DNA of 37,275 bases, taken from contig JABLXR010000041.1 of assembly GCA_013178015.1 (NCBI GenBank), positions 1 to 37,275 of the forward strand, read 5' to 3'. The translations under genes were made by a program, and so were the position numbers. Shown one piece after another: positions 17,280 through 27,571 of the stretch (positions within the stretch are counted from its first letter, which is position 1; every line of letters starts with the position of its first letter). A model generated the notes under the pieces. The model worked only from the letters and a program-made list of their open reading frames with translations. It was not told the origin of the DNA and did no database searches. Source of the stretch: Anaerolineae bacterium. Its GTDB lineage: Bacteria; Chloroflexota; Anaerolineae; DRVO01.

Positions 17280-18113
17280 TCAGGCCGGCAGAGGCACCGG
17301 CGTCCCCCGCGAGCGCATGAACACTTCCCACAGGCTGTCGCCCGTCCAGCGGACGGTGAAGGCGTCCACCCTCTCGCCTCCGCCCAGGACCTCCAGCGGG
17401 CCTGGCTCGCGCCGCTCGATCTCCAGCACCACCGGAGGCCGAGCCACCAGCGGTTCGATCTCGCTCGCCTTAGCCACCGCTTCCTGGATGCGCTGGCGGA
17501 TGAGCGCGCGGGCATCCACCGGAGCCAGGTGGATGGCGCACAACTCGGAGAGGCCCTCCTTCACCGCCGCTGTGACCATGCCGGGCACCCACTGCTCAGC
17601 CTCGCGGCAGGCGTGCAGGTCGCCGGAAGTGAAGATCCAGGGGATTCCCAAGTCACCAACCAGGTAGGCGGCCAGCTCCATCTCCCCTACCTCCCGGCCG
17701 TTGACCCGGTAGGCCTTGATGGACTTGCTCATAGTGTGGCAGAGGTTGGCGTTGGGGGTGTCACTCATGGCGTGCATCCCCACCTGCACCAGGGCATCGC
17801 AGCGGCGGGAGAGCCCCACCATCCAGTGGGGGCGGTTCAGGCCCCGCACGATCTTGACGCCCGAGAGAAGCTCCTCGGGGAGGATGGTGCGGCCGGCGCC
17901 GTGGGCATCGTTGACGATGATCTCCTCTACCCCGGCGGCAAAGAGCCCTTCGCAGGCGGCGTTCACCTCGCCGGTGAGCAGCCGCTGCACCTCGGAGCGT
18001 TCGTAGACGCCCTTGGCTTCATTGGCGTAGTCGAAGTGGCGCGGGTCCCAGTTGTCCACCCCCGCCACCCCTTCCATGTCAGTGAACATGTAGACGGACT
18101 TGACTTGAGCCAC
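17280..18113 (-). CDS. M55-family D-aminopeptidase (DppA-like)
   Basis: A 277-residue zinc aminopeptidase. The N-terminal FTDMEGVAGV carries the D-x-E metal ligands. VNDAHG and QVGMHAM carry further metal and active-site residues, in the order seen in Bacillus DppA, a decamer that removes N-terminal D-residues from peptides. Family members often sit with peptide uptake genes; here the neighbour is a sulfatase 33 nt downstream. The start chosen is GTG at 18113, behind GGGGGGA and at the normal N terminus. An in-frame upstream extension to 18173 adds a Ser/Cys-rich piece with no family match. It is probably cytoplasmic and may recycle peptidoglycan or D-amino-acid peptides. Confidence 0.88.
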   Translation of the reverse strand: MAQVKSVYMFTDMEGVAGVDNWDPRHFDYANEAKGVYERSEVQRLLTGEVNAACEGLFAAGVEEIIVNDAHGAGRTILPEELLSGVKIVRGLNRPHWMVGLSRRCDALVQVGMHAMSDTPNANLCHTMSKSIKAYRVNGREVGEMELAAYLVGDLGIPWIFTSGDLHACREAEQWVPGMVTAAVKEGLSELCAIHLAPVDARALIRQRIQEAVAKASEIEPLVARPPVVLEIERREPGPLEVLGGGERVDAFTVRWTGDSLWEVFMRSRGTPVPLPA

Positions 18114-18173
18114 GGTCCCCCCAGAATGGATCGATTGCAGAGAACGGCAACATGATAGCAGTGAGAGAGGCAC

Positions 18174-18437
18174 TGGTCACCCGCTAGCCTCAATCAGTCG
18201 GGTCCCCGGGCCGGCCACACCCCATCCGGGCAGCACGACTACGAGGGCCGGGCCCCACTCCGCATGATCACAGAAAACCGGAATGAAAGGGCGAGGATTC
18301 ACCAGATCGGGACGAAGGCGACGACATCAATCAGCATTGGTCTCGTCCGGCTCCATTCCCAACCCAGCCCTCGCCGGCAGCTGCACTGCAGCTATCCTCT
18401 GGGCCCGCTCCTGACGCAAGGCCATACAACGCCGATA
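18174..18437. other. Intergenic region, no gene recognised
   Basis: This is the left part of a gap of about 417 bp between the M55 start and the UroD-like stop. It should hold the M55 promoter, but I see no convincing -35/-10 pair. Short frames have no recognisable product. The right part, 18438-18520, is repeat element E. Confidence 0.5.
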
Positions 18438-18520
18438 AGCCGCTGATTCCCACTGATCCTTCTGCATTGTCTCTGTCTGATCAGCGTCGATCTGCGTAGT
18501 ATCAGCGTCAATCAGCGTTC
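18438..18520. repeat. Decad-word inverted repeat element E
   Basis: The right arm has ATCAGCGTCG at 18480, an 11-bp variant at 18490, ATCAGCGTCA at 18501 and ATCAGCGTTC at 18511. The left arm has the complements of ATCAGTGGGA (18448-18457) and ATCAGCGGCT (18438-18447). The word period is 10, with one 11. It ends 10 bp from the stop codon of the UroD-like gene, in terminator position. Confidence 0.75.
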
Positions 18521-18530
18521 CATTCCCCGT

Positions 18531-19607
18531 TCACATGCCCAGCACCCCCCTGAGCGGCTCGATCTCCTCCAGGCTTGATACCATGATGTAGAGATACAGC
18601 CCCCGGCTGTCCAGGTAGTCCAGGAGCAGCCTGACCTCGTCGGGCGTGAAGGAGCCGCGGATCAGCAGCGGCTTCTCCGCCTGCTGTACCATGGCGTAGT
18701 AGGGGATCATCTCCTCCAGAGGCGGGCCGCTCACGTCGCGGTTGTACTCGTACGCGGCGATCTCGTCTACCTCCAGGATGGCGTCCAACACGAAGTTGGA
18801 GGTGGAGTGCAGGTGGATGAAGGCACACTCGTACCGCGAGGCCCACTCCCGATCCACCGGCTGGAGCAGTTCCCGGTACAGCTTGGGCGAGAAGAGGCCA
18901 GTGGCGTCCTCCTGCATCCTGACGATGGGTCCGGGAGCCCAGAGAGAGTACTGGGCGTCGAAGTACCCACCGTGCCAGGGGGGCGCGACATCCCACACAG
19001 CATCGCGAACGGTGCAGAAGGCCTCCATCATTTGGAAGAACAGCTTCTGCAGCCTATCCGGAGCATCGTAGAAGTCGTTGATCATGTTGTGGTGCCCCCG
19101 GAAGATGGCCGCTAGGTCCGAGGGTCCACTCATGGTGCCGTGGCTGATGGGGTAACGCCCGCCGGACGCCTCCACCAACACCCGCACGAAGTCCAGATGC
19201 TTGGCGAACCAGGGGTGGTTCGGATCCAGGTACAGATGATCCAACTCCTCCCAGGACAGGTTCAGGTCCGGCGCCAGGGTGCTCTCCTCCAGGATACGCA
19301 GGGGAGCCCCGAACATGGGTGGCAGCCACATCACCGCCTGGGAAGGACAGGCTCCCCGGATGATGTCGTCCTCGATCACCTCGCCCTCGGCCAGAAGCCT
19401 CTCCTGGTCCGCCACGAAGTCCTCCGGCCGGATCATATCCGGGGTGAGCCAGTGGTGACCCCTCCAGGCGCGAGAGGCGGCGAACTCGTGCATGGGGAAC
19501 CAGGTCTTCAGGGAGAAGCCCACCAGGGGTCGATCCATCGCCTCGCGGGACCAGAAGCGCCGGTAGCCCTCGATCTTGGCCGGGTCATTGCCGAAAGGAT
19601 ACGCCAT
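18531..19607 (-). CDS. Uroporphyrinogen decarboxylase (URO-D)-family protein, probably not HemE
   Basis: A 358-residue protein with the TIM-barrel layout of the URO-D/corrinoid methyltransferase family. Supporting segments are the PISHGTMSGPSDLAAIFRGH strand-helix, the helix ending in FFQMMEAFCTVRDA, the FSPKLYRELLQPVDREW motif near residues 237-253 and the IHLHSTSNFVLDAILEV strand with its His. The FSPxLYRE segment is typical of methyltransferase-like and uncharacterised members found with sugar or glycan genes. It lacks the N-terminal arginine signature of true HemE, so haem synthesis is unlikely. The ATG follows GGAGG. Function is unresolved. Confidence 0.75.
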   Translation of the reverse strand: MAYPFGNDPAKIEGYRRFWSREAMDRPLVGFSLKTWFPMHEFAASRAWRGHHWLTPDMIRPEDFVADQERLLAEGEVIEDDIIRGACPSQAVMWLPPMFGAPLRILEESTLAPDLNLSWEELDHLYLDPNHPWFAKHLDFVRVLVEASGGRYPISHGTMSGPSDLAAIFRGHHNMINDFYDAPDRLQKLFFQMMEAFCTVRDAVWDVAPPWHGGYFDAQYSLWAPGPIVRMQEDATGLFSPKLYRELLQPVDREWASRYECAFIHLHSTSNFVLDAILEVDEIAAYEYNRDVSGPPLEEMIPYYAMVQQAEKPLLIRGSFTPDEVRLLLDYLDSRGLYLYIMVSSLEEIEPLRGVLGM

Positions 19608-19634
19608 CTCGTTCCGCCTCCGTAGGGGCTTTCA

Positions 19635-19707
19635 CCGCAGAGATCGCCGAGACCGCAGAGAAGAACAAGGAAGAGAAGCTGTCCTTTGCGCCTTGGCGTC
19701 TTTGCGT
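19635..19707. repeat. Chimeric repeat element D1 (nonad left arm, octad right arm)
   Basis: The left arm has 9-bp words in phase: CCGCAGAGA at 19635, TCGCCGAGA at 19644 and CCGCAGAGA at 19653, then AGAACAAGG. The right arm has complements of octads GCGCAAAG, ACGCCAAG and ACGCAAAG between 19684 and 19707. The left arm is the D2 family and the right arm the C family, so two repeat families are joined. It lies between the M14 stop and the UroD-like start. Confidence 0.8.
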
Positions 19708-19741
19708 GAGGCCTTTCCATGATCGCCGCAGCCAGGGAGTC

Positions 19742-21382
19742 TCACCCAGCACATACCGTCGTGCTCACGTTGCCGCCCGCACCACCCAGGACGCGGACCT
19801 GGCACAAGACCTCGGCCCCCTCGGGGGCAGCGACGAACCATTCCAGAAGCCGGCTGCCGGTCACGCCCTCCAGGTGGCCCACATCGGCGTGGCCCCGGTT
19901 CGAAAGCAGTTGCACTCCCTCGTCCAAGTGCAGCTCCACCTGCACCGTCCGCAGCCGTCGCAGGGCCCTCCCCCGGTTGCTGACCTGGGTGGGAAGCTGC
20001 CCCCGGTTGGCCACCCGCGCCCGCACTCGGTACACGGGCCCACCCACCGGCTCGGTCCGCACCTCCTCCAGCCGCACCCACGGGTGCATGCCGGCATGCT
20101 CCAACGTGAAGCGATAGGTGGCTTCGGCGATGCGGGGCAGGTGCCTCAAGCTGGGGTTGTAGGTGTATGGTCGGACCAGCCCTCCCACCTCCACCGGCCC
20201 CAACTGTGGGTGGTCGAGCGGGCGCCAGGGCCGGAACAGGGGGTAGTCGGGAGCTTCGCGATCCCACCAGCGCATGACCCGCCGCATGTGGGCCTCGCTT
20301 TCCTCCTCGGTGCGGATGGCGAAGATCTCCTCAGTGGTGAGGCCGGCGCTATTGAGGATGGTGCCCAGCTCGAACTCGTAGACGAACAGGCCCAGGTGCT
20401 GATAGCCGAAGTTGTGGAAGTGCCCCCGCAGGTTGATGTCGCGCCCGCGCCGGGTGTGATACTCGACCACGGGCACCACGGGGAAGCCCGTCTCCCGCGC
20501 CCCGATCAGCGCCAGGTCCTCCATCACCTGGTCGTCCTCGGGGTCCAGGTCCGAGCGGGAGCCGGTGGAAGGCGGGCGCAGTACCGCTGCCGGCCCGGTG
20601 TGGTATCCGAGCACGCCGAATAGGTTGGGACGCGAGTGCATGAACTCCGCCAGAGCGCGCATCTCGGGCTCGCTGAAGGGGAAATCCCCCGCGCCCGGCT
20701 GCTCCGGCTCCGGCCGCCAGTCGTAGGACCAGTTCCGGTTCCAGTCGAACCCCCGCCCCTCGATCCGAATCTCGTCGCTCCCGTCCCACTGGTGGATGAT
20801 GCCCTCGGGGAAGAGGCGGTAGTACGGTCCGGGAGACCGGGCCCGGCGGCGGACCATCAGCCGAGGGTCCTCCGGGTCGACGACGAAGCGACCGTCCGGG
20901 TGCTCCTGCCGCAGGGAGAGGATGTAACCGTCTCCGTCCACGTCCTCCTGGTAGAGCGTGTTGGGCTGGCGCTCTGAGCGGTCGGTGCGACTGCGGATCT
21001 GGCCGCCGGTAGTCACGGCGAACTCGGCCCCGTCCGGGTTGATGCGGGGCACGATGTAGAAGGCCACCCGCTCCAGCAGGTCCGACGTCGGATGGTCAAC
21101 CAGCAGTCGCCTGGCGGTGTGGAGGGCAGTGTGGGTTCCGGCCAGTTCGGTAGCGTGAATGTTGCCGTGGATCAGGTAGGCGGGCTTGTCCTCGGGGACG
21201 CCGGTGGCGAAGTCGGTAATGGTGACCAGGTGCAGCTGCCTGCCTTCCCGGGACGTCCCCAGAGATGAGAGCTGGCACAATCCGGGCCTGGCCTCAGCCA
21301 GGGCTCTCAAGAAGTCGGTCAGCTCTGCGTAGGTGAAGAAGCGGTCGACGCTGAGCGGTGGCAGCGGTCCATTCGCGGACAT
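19742..21382 (-). CDS. M14-family zinc carboxypeptidase
   Basis: A 546-residue metallocarboxypeptidase. GNIHATELAG gives the zinc ligands H76 and E79. The later GYHTG gives the third ligand His and YEFELGT the catalytic Glu. RINPDGAEF and GFDWNRNW are the substrate-binding Asn/Arg segments. After about residue 400 there is a beta-rich C-terminal domain (VYRVRARVANRGQLPTQVS and onward) like the accessory domains of exported M14 enzymes. No signal peptide is seen. The start at 21382 is chosen over the frame start at 21424 because GGGGGAG lies just upstream and the protein then begins MSANGPLPP. It should trim C-terminal residues from peptides. Confidence 0.88.
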   Translation of the reverse strand: MSANGPLPPLSVDRFFTYAELTDFLRALAEARPGLCQLSSLGTSREGRQLHLVTITDFATGVPEDKPAYLIHGNIHATELAGTHTALHTARRLLVDHPTSDLLERVAFYIVPRINPDGAEFAVTTGGQIRSRTDRSERQPNTLYQEDVDGDGYILSLRQEHPDGRFVVDPEDPRLMVRRRARSPGPYYRLFPEGIIHQWDGSDEIRIEGRGFDWNRNWSYDWRPEPEQPGAGDFPFSEPEMRALAEFMHSRPNLFGVLGYHTGPAAVLRPPSTGSRSDLDPEDDQVMEDLALIGARETGFPVVPVVEYHTRRGRDINLRGHFHNFGYQHLGLFVYEFELGTILNSAGLTTEEIFAIRTEEESEAHMRRVMRWWDREAPDYPLFRPWRPLDHPQLGPVEVGGLVRPYTYNPSLRHLPRIAEATYRFTLEHAGMHPWVRLEEVRTEPVGGPVYRVRARVANRGQLPTQVSNRGRALRRLRTVQVELHLDEGVQLLSNRGHADVGHLEGVTGSRLLEWFVAAPEGAEVLCQVRVLGGAGGNVSTTVCAG

Positions 21383-21550
21383 GGGCTCCCCCCAGTGCGG
21401 TAGGAGTGCTGTGAAGGATAGCACGGTCGCGGTAGCGGGTGAAGCGCGCTCGCTACTCCAGGCCGTTCAGCCCTTCCCTGCGTCAAGCCAGGTCCGTGCT
21501 CACCAGAACACCATCAGGCAGTGCGTTCCTGCATGCTCGGCCTCCACGCA

Positions 21551-22666
21551 TCATGAGGGCGCAGGCTCTCCGTCGGCCGAGTGCTCGCCTGCGTCTCCGC
21601 TCTCGATGGGCCCGCCGCCCAGGCAGCGGTCTCCCTGGTAGAGCACAGCGCTCTGCCCCGGCGTGATGTCGCGCAGGGGCCGATCAAGGGTGACGTGCAC
21701 CCGATCGCCGTCTACCGTTATGCTCGCCGGCACGGGACTGGCGCGGTAGCGAATCTGCACTTCGGCGCGGAGGCAGTCGCTCTCCGGCCGGCCCTCGATC
21801 CAGTGCATGGGCGAGGCGGTCAGGTGGCTACGGCCCAACTCCGCAGCCGTCCCGACTACCACCGCATTCTCTGCCGGCCGCAGCTCCACCACGTAGAGCG
21901 GCTCAGGCGCGGCGATGCCGAGGCCGCGCCGCTGCCCGACGGTGTAGAATGCCAGCCCTCGGTGGGTACCCAATCGCCGCCCCTTCCGGTCCACAATGGG
22001 GCCAGGGCGAGCCGTTTCCGGTGCCCACCGGCTTAGGAAGCGACGGTAGTCGCCATCGGAGACGAAGCACAGGTCCTGACTCTCCGGTCGGTCGGCAACG
22101 CGGAGGCCACGCTCGGCCGCCAGTTGGCGGACCTCGGCCTTGGTCAGCTCCCCCAGGGGAAACAGGGCTCGCGCCAGCTGCTGTTGGTCCAGCGCGTGCA
22201 GCATGTAGGATTGATCTTTCTCCCGGTCCGCTCCGCGCCAGAGCTGAAAGAGCCCGGTTGCCGACCGGCGGACGCGGGCATAGTGTCCGGTAGCCAGTCT
22301 CTCGGCCCCTAGCATGAGGGCATAGTCCAGGAGAAAGCCGAAGCGCACCCGCCGATTGCATACCACGCAGGGGTTGGGGGTGCGCCCTCGGGAGTACTCC
22401 TCAATGAAGCAGTCCACCACCTCACGGCGGAACTGCCCCTCGGCGTTGATGAGGTAGAAGGGGATGCCCAGGTGGTGGGCCACCGCGCGCGCCTCTTCCA
22501 CCGCCTCAGGGGTACAGCAGCGGTTTGTGCTCTCGACTCCCGGCTCGACCTCGGACCAGAGGCGGAGCATAAGGCCGATGACGTCGTATCCCTGCTCCAC
22601 CAACAGAGCGGCGGCGGTGGAAGAATCCACCCCGCCGCTCATGGCTACTACCACTCGCTCGTTCAC
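21551..22666 (-). CDS. mnmA: tRNA-specific 2-thiouridylase MnmA
   Basis: A 371-residue enzyme that activates U34 of tRNA-Glu, Gln and Lys with ATP and inserts sulfur from a persulfide. The PP-loop is AMSGGVDSS (residues 8-16). The catalytic cysteines are C100 in NPCVVCN and C200 in SQDLC. The TGHYAR and KDQSYML motifs are intact. The C-terminal barrel includes FYTVGQRRGLGI and GQSAVLY. The start is GTG with a weak ribosome site, but the N terminus has normal family spacing. It stands alone between the M14 gene and a repeat-rich gap. The C-terminal 16 residues are acidic and Ser/Pro-rich. Confidence 0.95.
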   Translation of the reverse strand: MNERVVVAMSGGVDSSTAAALLVEQGYDVIGLMLRLWSEVEPGVESTNRCCTPEAVEEARAVAHHLGIPFYLINAEGQFRREVVDCFIEEYSRGRTPNPCVVCNRRVRFGFLLDYALMLGAERLATGHYARVRRSATGLFQLWRGADREKDQSYMLHALDQQQLARALFPLGELTKAEVRQLAAERGLRVADRPESQDLCFVSDGDYRRFLSRWAPETARPGPIVDRKGRRLGTHRGLAFYTVGQRRGLGIAAPEPLYVVELRPAENAVVVGTAAELGRSHLTASPMHWIEGRPESDCLRAEVQIRYRASPVPASITVDGDRVHVTLDRPLRDITPGQSAVLYQGDRCLGGGPIESGDAGEHSADGEPAPS

Positions 22667-22815
22667 AACCGATCAGAACACGAGGCGGACCGCCAGCACA
22701 TCAGCAGGTCATCCACGGCAACAATAGTGTCTCTGGCCACCAGACTGCTCCATCCACGAGTACCAAACGACCCAGGCCTGACACATCGCGTCCCGACTCG
22801 GGGAAATGCGCCCGG

Positions 22816-24179
<1,364 letters not shown>

Positions 24180-24201
24180 TCAGGGGCCCAGAAGCGGTGT
24201 G

Positions 24202-26121
24202 CTAGTCCTCCAGCGTCGAGAGATCGCCTTCCGGTTGGCCCAGCGCTCGCGCCCTCAGCACTCGTCGCATGATCTTGCCGCTACGGGTCTTAGGGAGCGC
24301 ATCAACGAACGTGAGAGCTTCGGGCCGAGCGATGGGACCTACCTCATGCCCCACGTGCTGGCGCAACTCCTCCATCAGCTTATCCGAGGCTTGATAGCCT
24401 TGGCGCAGCACGACGTACGTGTAGACAGCATTGCCCTTGACTTCGTGGGGCACGCCAATGGCGGCAGCCTCGGCTACGGCAGGGTGGCTCACCAGCGCGC
24501 TCTCGATCTCGGCGGTGCCCAAGCGGTAGCCCGATACCTTGAGCACGTCATCCACCCGGCCGATGATCCAGAAGTAGCCGTCCGCATCTCTCCTGGCTGA
24601 ATCGCCGGTCATGTAGACACCGGGAAAGCGGCTCCAGTACTGAGACACGTACTCGTCGGGGTTGCCGTAGATGGTGCGAAGCATGGCCGGCCAGGGATTC
24701 CTGATAACCAAGTACCCCTCCTCCATCGGCGGCACCGGGTTGCCCTCCTCGTCCACCACGTCGGCCTGAATGCCGGGGAAGGGGAACGTGGCCGAGCCCG
24801 GCTTCAGGGGCAGGCACGGTAATGGGGTGATCATGAACATCCCCGTCTCCGTCTGCCACCAGGTATCCATGATGGGACAGCGCTCCTTCCCGATGACCCT
24901 GTAGTACCAACGCCAAGCCTCTGGGTTGATGGGCTCGCCCACCGAACCCAGCAAGCGCAGGCTCGACAAGTCGTGGCGGTTGGGCCAGGCCTCGCCGAAG
25001 CGCATCAGCCCACGTATGGCCGTCGGGGCAGTGTAGAGAATGGTGATGCCGTACTTCTCTACCATCTGCCACCAGCGGTTGGGGAAGGGGTGGGTGGGCG
25101 CGCCCTCGTACATGAAGCTCGTCGTGCCCAGCAGAAGCGGCCCATACACGATGTAGCTGTGGCCCGTGACCCAGCCCGGGTCCGCCGCACACCACCAGCG
25201 ATCGCCGTCCTGAATGTCGAAGACGTACTTCAGGGTGGTGTACACACCGACCATGTAGCCACCGTGGGTGTGGAGGATGGCCTTGGGCTTGCCCGTAGTG
25301 CCGGAGGTGTACAGGATGTACAGCGGCTCCTCCGCATCCATTACCTCCGTCTCGCATTTGCTGTTGGCGATGGGCAAGTTCATGAGGTCGTGGTACCACA
25401 AGTCCCGGCCCGGTTCCATGTTGACTTCGAGGCCTGTCCGCCGGACCACGATGACGTGCTCCACAGTGGCACAGCGGTTCAGGGCCTCGTCCATGATTTG
25501 CTTCAGCTGGACGACCTTGCCTCGCATGTAGCCGCCATCGCAGGTGACGGCCACCCTCGACTGCGAGTCCTCGATCCGCTCTGCCAGAGCCTCGACCGAG
25601 AAGCCGCCATAGACGACGGAGTGGATGGCGCCTATCTTGGCGCAGGCGAGCATGGCGATCACCTGCTCCGGCACGCGGCCCATGTAGATGGTGACCCGAT
25701 CGCCCTTTCTCACTCCCATGCTCTTGAGGACGTTGGCGAACCGGTTCACTTCGCGGTTGAGTTCGTAGTAGGCGAAGGTGCGCGTCTCGCCGTTCTCTCC
25801 CTCCCAGATGAGAGCCAGTACATTCTTGCGATATGTGTTCATGTGCCGGTCGAGACAATTGTGAACTATGTTCACCTTTGCACCGACGAACCACTTGTAG
25901 AAGGGCCTGTCAGACTCGTCCAGGACCCTCTCCCAGGGAGAGTACCACTCGAGTTCCTCCGCTCGCTCCTCCCAGAAAGCGATAGGGTCGCCATTGGCCC
26001 ACCTGGCCAGTTCCTGCCAGTCTCTGACGTGCGCTCTCTCGACTACTTCGGGTGGTGGTGTGTACACTCCGCTCTCGACCTCGCCGCTTTCGGTCTCCCG
26101 CATGGCAGATTCGTGGACCAC
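24202..26121 (-). CDS. acs: Acetyl-CoA synthetase (AMP-forming acetate-CoA ligase)
   Basis: A 639-residue member of the adenylate-forming family, making acetyl-CoA from acetate, ATP and CoA in the cytoplasm. The P-loop-like [10 protein letters not shown], the acetate-pocket WWQTETG and the [30 protein letters not shown] hinge are all present. The C-terminal [11 protein letters not shown] holds the catalytic Lys that is the site of regulatory acetylation. Length matches Acs, not longer acyl-CoA ligases. The start is GTG behind AGGAGGTAGGAG. It is probably first in an acs-metY unit. Use in acetate scavenging is the simplest reading. Confidence 0.95.
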   Translation of the reverse strand: MVHESAMRETESGEVESGVYTPPPEVVERAHVRDWQELARWANGDPIAFWEERAEELEWYSPWERVLDESDRPFYKWFVGAKVNIVHNCLDRHMNTYRKNVLALIWEGENGETRTFAYYELNREVNRFANVLKSMGVRKGDRVTIYMGRVPEQVIAMLACAKIGAIHSVVYGGFSVEALAERIEDSQSRVAVTCDGGYMRGKVVQLKQIMDEALNRCATVEHVIVVRRTGLEVNMEPGRDLWYHDLMNLPIANSKCETEVMDAEEPLYILYTSGTTGKPKAILHTHGGYMVGVYTTLKYVFDIQDGDRWWCAADPGWVTGHSYIVYGPLLLGTTSFMYEGAPTHPFPNRWWQMVEKYGITILYTAPTAIRGLMRFGEAWPNRHDLSSLRLLGSVGEPINPEAWRWYYRVIGKERCPIMDTWWQTETGMFMITPLPCLPLKPGSATFPFPGIQADVVDEEGNPVPPMEEGYLVIRNPWPAMLRTIYGNPDEYVSQYWSRFPGVYMTGDSARRDADGYFWIIGRVDDVLKVSGYRLGTAEIESALVSHPAVAEAAAIGVPHEVKGNAVYTYVVLRQGYQASDKLMEELRQHVGHEVGPIARPEALTFVDALPKTRSGKIMRRVLRARALGQPEGDLSTLED

Positions 26122-26288
26122 GGCTCCTACCTCCTACCTATGTAGAATGGGGGAAAGGGGCCTGAGACCTGATCCCGCCATGCGGCACTGCATAACCCAG
26201 GCGGCCTCGAGCCCGTACTCCACCGACTAACCACAGGCCGGATGCCCTGTCAAGCGTTCTCCACAACCGGGCGCATCTCGGAAACGGG

Positions 26289-26402
26289 CGACAGCGTATT
26301 GACGCCTGCTATGAAGGCGTCAGGATCCCCCGCTCACGGGGAGCGTCCACCGCCACCGGCCGACAGCGTATTGACGCCGGCTATGAAGGTGTTAGGTGCC
26401 CC
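26289..26402. repeat. Direct repeat pair F, 72-bp period
   Basis: Two copies of about 42 bp start at 26289 and 26361 with CGACAGCGTATTGACGCC and continue CTATGAAGG(C/T)GT. Each contains a small hairpin (GACGCC facing GGCGTC in the first copy). They lie in the 575-bp gap between acs and FTR1. To their left, 26122-26288 shows only a weak minus-strand TTGACA at 26248-26253 that could belong to an acs promoter. Confidence 0.75.
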
Positions 26403-26440
26403 GGACACCACGACGAACCGATCTGCAAATTGCCTACCCC

Positions 26441-26574
26441 GCGGGCCAGCCCGGCCGCCCATCCACCACCTCCCGTGCGCGCAGGCCTCGCGGGCCAGCC
26501 CGGCCGCCCATCCACCACCTCCCGTGCGCGCAGGCCTCGCGGGCCAGCCCGGCCGCCCGTCCACCACCTCCCGT
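26441..26574. repeat. 49-bp tandem repeat, 2.7 copies (element G)
   Basis: A 49-bp unit beginning GCGGGCCAGCCCGGCCGCCC starts at 26441, 26490 and 26539. The first two copies are identical. The third is cut after about 36 bp and has one A-to-G change, then runs into GTAGGGGCGAACAC. There are no spacers, so it is not a CRISPR array. Its position downstream of FTR1 suggests a non-coding role. Confidence 0.9.
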
Positions 26575-26580
26575 AGGGGC

Positions 26581-26637
26581 GAACACAAGGTGTTCAGTAT
26601 CACGACAGGGATGACAGGTATGCGGCACCGGTGCCGC
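26581..26637. repeat. Two perfect palindromes downstream of FTR1
   Basis: GAACACAAGGTGTTC at 26581-26595 is a 6-bp stem with a 3-base loop. GCGGCACCGGTGCCGC at 26622-26637 is a perfect 16-bp palindrome. A further small stem (CGGGC facing GCCCG) at 26679-26696 ends directly at the FTR1 stop. They could be termination or protein-binding sites; none is followed by a clear T-tract. Confidence 0.6.
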
Positions 26638-26696
26638 GATTCGCAGCCGGACTGGAATGCACCCCCCACGACAGCCATCGGGCTTCCCTTCGCCCG

Positions 26697-27554
26697 TCAG
26701 TGGCTCGCGGGCACCTCGGCTTCTCCCCTCGAATGGACAGAGCTTCTGGCCCTCCAGACCACGGCCACGGCGACGAGGTAGGCCAGCCAAGACGACAGCT
26801 CCATCAGAGACGGGTCGCCATTGTAGCCAAACAGAGCCTTGAGGAAGCTGCCCACGTACCCGTTCTCGTGTAGCAGAGGATAGCTCCCGTCCGGCCTGAC
26901 CGGCGGGTTGATGTCCCAGACGTGCTCCACCACGATGGGGACCACGCCCGCTTCCTGTAGCTCGTGGATCCCGTGCGCCACCAGCCCGGCGGCGAAGAGA
27001 ATGAGTATGACGCTGGTCACGTTGAAGAAGGTGCGCACGTTGACCCTCATCGCCCCTCTGAAGGCAGCGTACCCCAGGACGATGGCGGCCGCCACCCCGG
27101 CCAATGCGCCCACCAGGCTGGCGCCCCCGGCGGCGAAACTGGCGGCTCCCAGGAAGATTACGGTCTCGATGCCCTCTCTGAGGATGGCGACGAACACCAG
27201 GAGCAAGAGGCCGAACCGGCGCGCCGCCGCCACCTCGGTGGCCACGCGCTCCTGGAGCTCGGCCGCCACCTGCCTCTGGCCCATCATCCACAGGATCATA
27301 GTGGTCAGGAGCGCCGCCCCCACGAGCATAGTCACGCCTTCGAACACCTGCTCCGCTGCCCCGGTGAACCCCCCGGCCAGCCATTCGAAGATGAGAGCGC
27401 CTACGGCGCTGGCGGCCAGCCCGAGGGCGACCCCCCAGTAGACCACGGGGCGGTACCGCCTCTGGCCGGTCCGATCGAGGTAGCCGAGTACGATGCCGAC
27501 TACCAGAGCGGCCTCCAACGTCTCTCGGAAGGTGATGAGAAAGCTCGGAATCAA
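26697..27554 (-). CDS. FTR1-family iron permease (EfeU-like)
   Basis: A 285-residue membrane protein with about seven membrane segments. The two R-E-x-x-E iron-binding motifs are RETLE at residues 10-14 and REGIE at 127-131, in the first and fourth segments as in EfeU and Ftr1. A periplasm-facing loop near the C terminus (EHVWDINPPVRPDG) is typical of bacterial members. The protein would import iron, usually after oxidation by a partner; no EfeO or EfeB is here. The start is TTG behind AGGAGG with a 7-nt gap. It lies 17 nt after the stop of the read-through rhodanese frame, which supports cotranscription with the sulfur genes. Confidence 0.9.
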   Translation of the reverse strand: MIPSFLITFRETLEAALVVGIVLGYLDRTGQRRYRPVVYWGVALGLAASAVGALIFEWLAGGFTGAAEQVFEGVTMLVGAALLTTMILWMMGQRQVAAELQERVATEVAAARRFGLLLLVFVAILREGIETVIFLGAASFAAGGASLVGALAGVAAAIVLGYAAFRGAMRVNVRTFFNVTSVILILFAAGLVAHGIHELQEAGVVPIVVEHVWDINPPVRPDGSYPLLHENGYVGSFLKALFGYNGDPSLMELSSWLAYLVAVAVVWRARSSVHSRGEAEVPASH

Positions 27555-27571
27555 GCCGATTCCTCCTGCAA

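Noticed and set aside
18531-19607. HemE uroporphyrinogen decarboxylase
   Set aside because: Only the general URO-D fold is seen. The HemE N-terminal signature is absent and no haem genes are nearby.
24548-26145. Long frames in other phases or on the other strand across acs
   Set aside because: Translations are low-complexity and overlap a complete Acs with intact motifs.
26441-26574. CRISPR array
   Set aside because: The 49-bp units are contiguous with no spacers, and there are no cas genes.
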